NCBI GenBank assembly: GCA_934661375.1
Contig: CAKUJH010000018.1
Coordinates: forward strand, 1 to 64,000
Length of the DNA stretch: 64,000 bases
Source of the DNA: an uncultured Victivallales bacterium
GTDB taxonomy: Bacteria; Verrucomicrobiota; Lentisphaeria; Victivallales; UBA1829
Reading direction: 5' to 3'
Shown here: positions 60,353-64,000 of the stretch, piece by piece
Layout of the letters: each line of letters opens with the position of its first letter
Numbering within the stretch: position 1 is the stretch's first letter
Program-made: the position numbers and the translations under genes
Notes under the pieces: model-generated
Databases searched by the model: none
Seen by the model: only the letters and a program-made list of their open reading frames with translations
Told to the model about the DNA's origin: nothing

Positions 60353-61450
60353 TCAGCAGAGAGAACGCAGAACCTCTGTTACCGCCTCTGCGGAAACCGC
60401 TTCCATGCAGAGGGCGCGTCCCTTGGGACAAACCCGTTTGAAGCACGGGGCGCAAGGCTGTTTGTCAAACAGAATACGCCAGTTCTCGGACAGCGGCGAA
60501 GTAGCCGCCGGATCCGTTGAACCGAACGGAGCTGCGCCGGGGGTGCCGAGAGCCGCCGCCAGATGCATGGCTCCGCTGTCGTTTGCCACACATGCCCGCG
60601 CCTGACGCAAGACCAGCATCAGGGTTTCGAGCGTTGTTTTGCCGCCCAGATCGAAGCTGGATTCCGCCGGCAGTCCGGACAGAGCTGTCCGGGCATCCGC
60701 CGCTTCTTTTGCGGCGCACAGCAGAACCACTTTTCCTTTGCGTTCCCGAATCCACCATGCAGCAACATCGCGGAACCGCAGGGGATCCCAGCGTTTGGCT
60801 GCTCCATAAGCCGCTCCCGGCGCCAAAGCCAGCAGCTGTTTTTCCTGCAGGACGGCGCGGAGTTCATCGGACCAGGTTTCCGGTTCACGCGGAATGACGA
60901 ATTCCGGCATGACCCCGTCCCATTCCGGTGCCCCCAGCGCATACGTCATCGCCAGATATTTTGCCGCCTGATGCGGTTTGTTCAGCTCATGATCCAGACG
61001 CGGCGGAAATGAAAAGGCGCGTTTCAGCAGAAACGAACGAAAACGCGCGCCGGCACCGTACAGCTGCGGAATCCGGCACGATTTGATCCACAGAGCATCC
61101 CGGAAGGAATTGTTCAGAAGCAATGAAACTCCGGCTTGAAGCCAGCGGACGTCTTTCCACTCCTGTTTCGACGGAAATGCATGGGGATCAGCCAGTCCGA
61201 CCACCCGGTTCACCACCCCCGGAAGCATCCGGAACAGCGGAACCAGTCCCTTCGGACAAGCCACAAACAAGCCGCAAGGATCCGGCAGCATTTTCCGCAA
61301 TACAGCCAGAGCGGGAAGCGACATCACCGCATCCCCCAGCCAATTCGGGGAACGGACCAGCAGACCGTCGCGCCATTCATGCAGCGACAGTTCCCGCCGT
61401 TCGAAAACCGGGACTTCCCCGATCTCCGGAATCATCCGTTCCAATGCCAT
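60353..61450 (-). CDS. Glycosyltransferase family 9, ADP-heptose:LPS heptosyltransferase II-like
   Basis: This is a 365-aa GT-B enzyme for LPS inner-core assembly. RSPNWLGDAVMSLPAL opens the acceptor domain; the donor domain has ALAPGAAYGAAKRWD, CVANDSGAMHLAAALGTPG and the cysteine-rich CAPCFKRVCPKG typical of WaaF. It follows the yhcH-like gene by 15 bp. WaaF is the closest fit, but other GT9 members cannot be excluded. Confidence 0.85.
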   Translation of the reverse strand: MALERMIPEIGEVPVFERRELSLHEWRDGLLVRSPNWLGDAVMSLPALAVLRKMLPDPCGLFVACPKGLVPLFRMLPGVVNRVVGLADPHAFPSKQEWKDVRWLQAGVSLLLNNSFRDALWIKSCRIPQLYGAGARFRSFLLKRAFSFPPRLDHELNKPHQAAKYLAMTYALGAPEWDGVMPEFVIPREPETWSDELRAVLQEKQLLALAPGAAYGAAKRWDPLRFRDVAAWWIRERKGKVVLLCAAKEAADARTALSGLPAESSFDLGGKTTLETLMLVLRQARACVANDSGAMHLAAALGTPGAAPFGSTDPAATSPLSENWRILFDKQPCAPCFKRVCPKGRALCMEAVSAEAVTEVLRSLC

Positions 61451-61465
61451 CCGGTACCCCTTATC

Positions 61466-61939
61466 TTATGCTTTCAGCAGATTCAGGTCGATTTTGACCA
61501 CAACTTTTTTCAGTTTGGATTTTCCCTGAAAGGAAATGCCTCTGCCCATGTGGGCATCCTGCGGAAACAGCAGGGCGAAACGACCGGGAATCAGCTGCGG
61601 TTTCACATCGCAGGGAATGCCGTCCGCCGCCAGAAAAGCATAATCTTTTTCCGCGTCATACGGAGTAAACACCGCCATGCCTTCCGCCGGCCGGACATAC
61701 AAGGCTTCACTGCCGGTGATAACCGCCTGAAGGTCGGCATATTTGCGGTGAATTTCATACTTTTCCGGCGCGGCTTCCTCCGTTTCATATTCCATGATAT
61801 TCGCATAAACGGCATCGCCGTCGATTTCATGCCTGCCCAGTGCGGAATCCGCGTTGAGGATACGCACAAACTGAACTGCTTTTTCAAGTGCAGCGCCAAA
61901 GCCGTAAACGGACGCATTGTCCAACGTATCATAAATCAT
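61466..61939 (-). CDS. YhcH/YjgK/YiaL (EbgC-like) family protein
   Basis: This is a 157-aa cupin-like beta-sandwich protein. EIDGDAVYANIMEYET, YEIHRKYADLQAVITG and LFPQDAHMGRG with a terminal Lys-Lys-x-Val-Val-Lys-Ile are characteristic; the His residues bind metal in known structures. Relatives act on sugars such as sialic acid, or accompany Ebg beta-galactosidase. The exact substrate is unknown. 12 bp after the ychJ-like gene. Confidence 0.88.
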   Translation of the reverse strand: MIYDTLDNASVYGFGAALEKAVQFVRILNADSALGRHEIDGDAVYANIMEYETEEAAPEKYEIHRKYADLQAVITGSEALYVRPAEGMAVFTPYDAEKDYAFLAADGIPCDVKPQLIPGRFALLFPQDAHMGRGISFQGKSKLKKVVVKIDLNLLKA

Positions 61940-61951
61940 GATGACAAATCC

Positions 61952-62446
61952 TTATTTGCCGCAGCATTTTTTATATTTTTTGCCGCTGCCGCAGGGACAC
62001 GGATCATTGCGACCGACTTTGGCTTCCTTGCGGACGTACGGCGCCTGCGGAACCAGCTGTCCGTCATAGAAATACCAGTCGCCGTTTTCCCGGCGGAACT
62101 CTGCGATTTCATGGTGTTCCATGGAAATGCCGCGGTCATGATAACGGGCAATAAATTCCACAATTCCGCTGTCGTCATCGGGTCCGCCGTTTTCCGTGCG
62201 GATGATTTCCAGTCCATCCCACTGGGAATTCTGCGACCAGCGGCGGATTTCCTCGCGGTCATTGTTTTCCCGCTGGGAGGAATGGGTGGAATCGATAATG
62301 AAATCAATGGCGCCGGTGGCGTATGCACTGTAACGGGCACGCATCAGGGCTTCGGGAGTCTCCGCTTTGACAGTCCCGTTGATGATCTTTTCACAGCAAT
62401 CGGCATAATTTTTCCCCGACTTGCAGGGACACAGTTCTTCACTCAT
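61952..62446 (-). CDS. YchJ-like protein with N- and C-terminal SEC-C motifs
   Basis: This is a 164-aa protein. CPCKSGKNYADCC at the start and CPCGSGKKYKKCC at the end are zinc-binding SEC-C motifs; between them lies the YchJ/UPF0225 domain (ALMRARYSAYATGAIDFI). The start at 62446 has AAGGA 7 nt upstream and follows a consensus promoter. Function of the family is not established. Confidence 0.9.
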   Translation of the reverse strand: MSEELCPCKSGKNYADCCEKIINGTVKAETPEALMRARYSAYATGAIDFIIDSTHSSQRENNDREEIRRWSQNSQWDGLEIIRTENGGPDDDSGIVEFIARYHDRGISMEHHEIAEFRRENGDWYFYDGQLVPQAPYVRKEAKVGRNDPCPCGSGKKYKKCCGK

Positions 62447-62488
62447 TTTTATTCCTTGGTCCAATGGTTGAAAAATACAGAACGGTTA

Positions 62489-62517
62489 ATAATACGCCCG
62501 AAGCGCCGTTTTGTCAA
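62489..62517 (-). promoter_or_regulatory. Consensus promoter of the ychJ-yhcH-waaF operon
   Basis: Minus strand TTGACA, 17 bp, TATTAT, 42 bp upstream of the ychJ-like start. Confidence 0.82.
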
Positions 62518-62546
62518 GTCCGGAAATGAAATTTTCCCGGATACAC

Positions 62547-63194
62547 TTACAGTCCCAGGTTCATCCGGCGGAAAAATTCATGCATGAATGCCGCTCGTTC
62601 CTCCGCCAGACGTTTTCCCGATTCCGTGGTCATGCGCTCCGGGACATGACGCAGTTTGACCAGATATTCCCGGTATGCGGTGTCCTCCCGGCTGTACGCC
62701 GGCGACCCTTCGGCTTCCTGCTCCGTGTTGTGAAGCCGCGCGCCGATGCGTCCCGCATAATGAAACGCCCGCCCGATGCCGACAGCGCCGATGGAATCCA
62801 GCTTGTCCGCATCATACAGAATACGTTCCGTCAGAATCTCCGGACATTTCCTGCCGCGGTAACGATGCCGTTCCACCGCATGAGCGATGGTCTGAATCAT
62901 GCCTTCATCGGTACAGCCGAGTTCACGCAGAATTCCGGCGGCTTTGACGGCTCCGAGTTCGGCATGACAGACTTTTCCGCCGGAAGCAAATTCGTCCGGC
63001 CGGGCGCAGTCATGCAGCAGAGCCGCCAGCTCAATGACCCGGAGTTCCTGCGGGGAACAGTGTTCCTCCGCCGCCAGCTTCCGGGCATTTTCCAATACCC
63101 GGAGCGTATGGTCGAAATCATGGCAGCCTTCACCGTCTTTCAGCAGGGAGCGGACACGTTCCCGGACGGCGGCAAAAAGCGCGGCATCATTCAT
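62547..63194 (-). CDS. HD-domain phosphohydrolase
   Basis: This is a 215-aa metal-dependent hydrolase of the YedJ/YpgQ type. HDFDHTLRVLENA, LAALLHDCARPDE and the later DADKLDSIGAVGIGRAF supply the metal ligands (His, His-Asp, Asp). Likely acts on a nucleotide or phosphate ester; substrate unknown. Its start overlaps the glgC stop by four bases. Confidence 0.88.
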   Translation of the reverse strand: MNDAALFAAVRERVRSLLKDGEGCHDFDHTLRVLENARKLAAEEHCSPQELRVIELAALLHDCARPDEFASGGKVCHAELGAVKAAGILRELGCTDEGMIQTIAHAVERHRYRGRKCPEILTERILYDADKLDSIGAVGIGRAFHYAGRIGARLHNTEQEAEGSPAYSREDTAYREYLVKLRHVPERMTTESGKRLAEERAAFMHEFFRRMNLGL

Positions 63195-64000
63195 TTCGGA
63201 TTTTCGTCGTGCGTCTCAAGACTTTTCGGCAGTTCCAGCTGAAGGTAATGCCGGTCCTTCGGAATCACTGTCAGCCAGGCGTCCGGACCGTATTCCGGAC
63301 CGAGATCCGTCACGATGTAATGCTTTTCATCCTCTTCCCGGTTGTAACCGATGGTGGTTCCCGGCGGAATGATGTTATGCTTGTCGATGATCGCATTCCG
63401 GATGCGGCAGTGTTCACCGATATCCACATCGTTCAGCAGAATGGAGTTATGCACAGTTGCATAGCTGTGGACAAACACCGAATTGAACAGAATGGAGTTG
63501 GTCACGGTACTGCCGGAAACGATACAGCCGTCACACACGATGGAGTTGATGGCTTTACCGATACGGGGCAGTCCGTGGACGTCTACTTCTTCATTGTGAA
63601 CGAATTTCGCCGGCGGCAGGCTGAAATGGTAATTGTAGATCGGCCATTTCGTATTATACAGATCCAGGTGCGGCGTAGTTGCGCGCAGATCCATATTGGC
63701 TTCGAAGAAGGCTTTCAGCGTGCCGACGTCGCGCCAATAGGGTTTTTCCTGCACTTTCTGTCCGGGAATCTTGTTCTGGTAGAAGTTGTACGCATAAAGG
63801 CGTCCGGACGGAACCAGCGACGGGATGATATTCTTGCCGAAGTCATGCGAGCTGGAGGCGTCGGCATGGTCGGCTTTCAGCAGACTCACAATATCCTGTG
63901 CACCGAAAATATAGTTGCCCATGGAAGCCAGCGCCATGTTCTTGTCGTTCGGCAGCGGAGTCGGGTTTTCCGGTTTTTCCTGGAATCCGACAATCCGCCA
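63191..64000 (-). CDS. glgC: Glucose-1-phosphate adenylyltransferase, 3' part (5' end beyond window)
   Basis: The C-terminal 269 residues are present. They include the end of the nucleotidyltransferase domain (VGFQEKPENP, MALASMGNYIFG, YWRDVGTLKAFFEANMDL) and the left-handed beta-helix (SIVCDGCIVSGSTVTNSILF, GEHCRIRNAIIDKHNIIPPG). The frame is open to the window edge. GlgC makes ADP-glucose for glycogen. It is coupled to the HD gene by an ATGA overlap. Confidence 0.94.
   Translation of the reverse strand, partial: WRIVGFQEKPENPTPLPNDKNMALASMGNYIFGAQDIVSLLKADHADASSSHDFGKNIIPSLVPSGRLYAYNFYQNKIPGQKVQEKPYWRDVGTLKAFFEANMDLRATTPHLDLYNTKWPIYNYHFSLPPAKFVHNEEVDVHGLPRIGKAINSIVCDGCIVSGSTVTNSILFNSVFVHSYATVHNSILLNDVDIGEHCRIRNAIIDKHNIIPPGTTIGYNREEDEKHYIVTDLGPEYGPDAWLTVIPKDRHYLQLELPKSLETHDENPK

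Overview
The window looks like a piece of a Lentisphaerota (Victivallis-like, PVC superphylum) chromosome from a gut- or polysaccharide-feeding Gram-negative bacterium. The main clues are a prepilin-like protein with an RFTLIELLVVIAIIAIL leader and an H-x9-DG tail placed directly before a carbohydrate-active enzyme, several glycoside hydrolases, an LPS heptosyltransferase, an ExbB/ExbD system, and PVC-flavoured small secreted proteins. This assignment is inference; no rRNA gene is present to confirm it.

Layout. (1) 1-12.4 kb, plus strand: a carbohydrate-use cluster. It runs prepilin-like protein, 1134-aa secreted CBM9-like/TIM-barrel protein, small secreted protein, GH35 and GH42 beta-galactosidase-type enzymes, GH110-type alpha-galactosidase, galactonate-dehydratase-like enolase-superfamily enzyme, SDR dehydrogenase. 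Together they suggest removal of alpha- and beta-linked galactose followed by oxidative galactose breakdown. (2) 12.7-27.4 kb: mixed housekeeping. This holds a SecD-head-like lipoprotein, PriA, an AraC regulator divergent from a ThuA/Gfo-Idh-MocA pair, a split chromate transporter, an NtrB/NtrC-type two-component system, a cold-shock protein, an OppC-like permease overlapping mnmG, and a J-domain protein. (3) 27.4-47.5 kb, minus strand: a nearly continuous transcription/translation block. In transcription order it is tRNA-Leu, tRNA-Thr, tuf, rpmG, tRNA-Trp, secE, nusG, rplKAJL, rpoBC, rpsL, rpsG, fusA, rpsJ, rplC, rplD, rplW, rplB, rpsS. It ends at a strong terminator after rpsS, so the rest of the usual S10 operon is elsewhere. 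(4) 47.6-51.7 kb: a GH78-type alpha-L-rhamnosidase whose promoter carries a perfect palindrome between the -35 and -10 boxes, an autoregulated-looking MarR gene and a small secreted PVC-type protein. (5) 51.7-60.3 kb, minus strand: gyrB, recA, a large TPR protein, exbB, exbD, a TonB-like protein and a small membrane zinc-ribbon protein, read from one near-consensus promoter. (6) 60.3-64 kb, minus strand: ychJ-like, yhcH-like and waaF-like genes from another near-consensus promoter, then an HD phosphohydrolase and the 3' part of glgC, which runs off the window.

Many promoters resemble sigma-70 sites (TTGACA-17-TATATT type), and overlapping ATGA stop/start junctions are common, so translational coupling is frequent. 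I see no CRISPR array, insertion sequence, prophage or rRNA. The strongest leads are the galactoside cluster with its coupled prepilin, the GH78 operator, unusual core-protein features (EF-Tu switch I, acidic RpoC tail, L33 with a Cys-x-x-Asp half-site), RNA hairpins in the ribosomal-protein spacers, and the gyrB-recA-TPR-ExbBD-TonB linkage.
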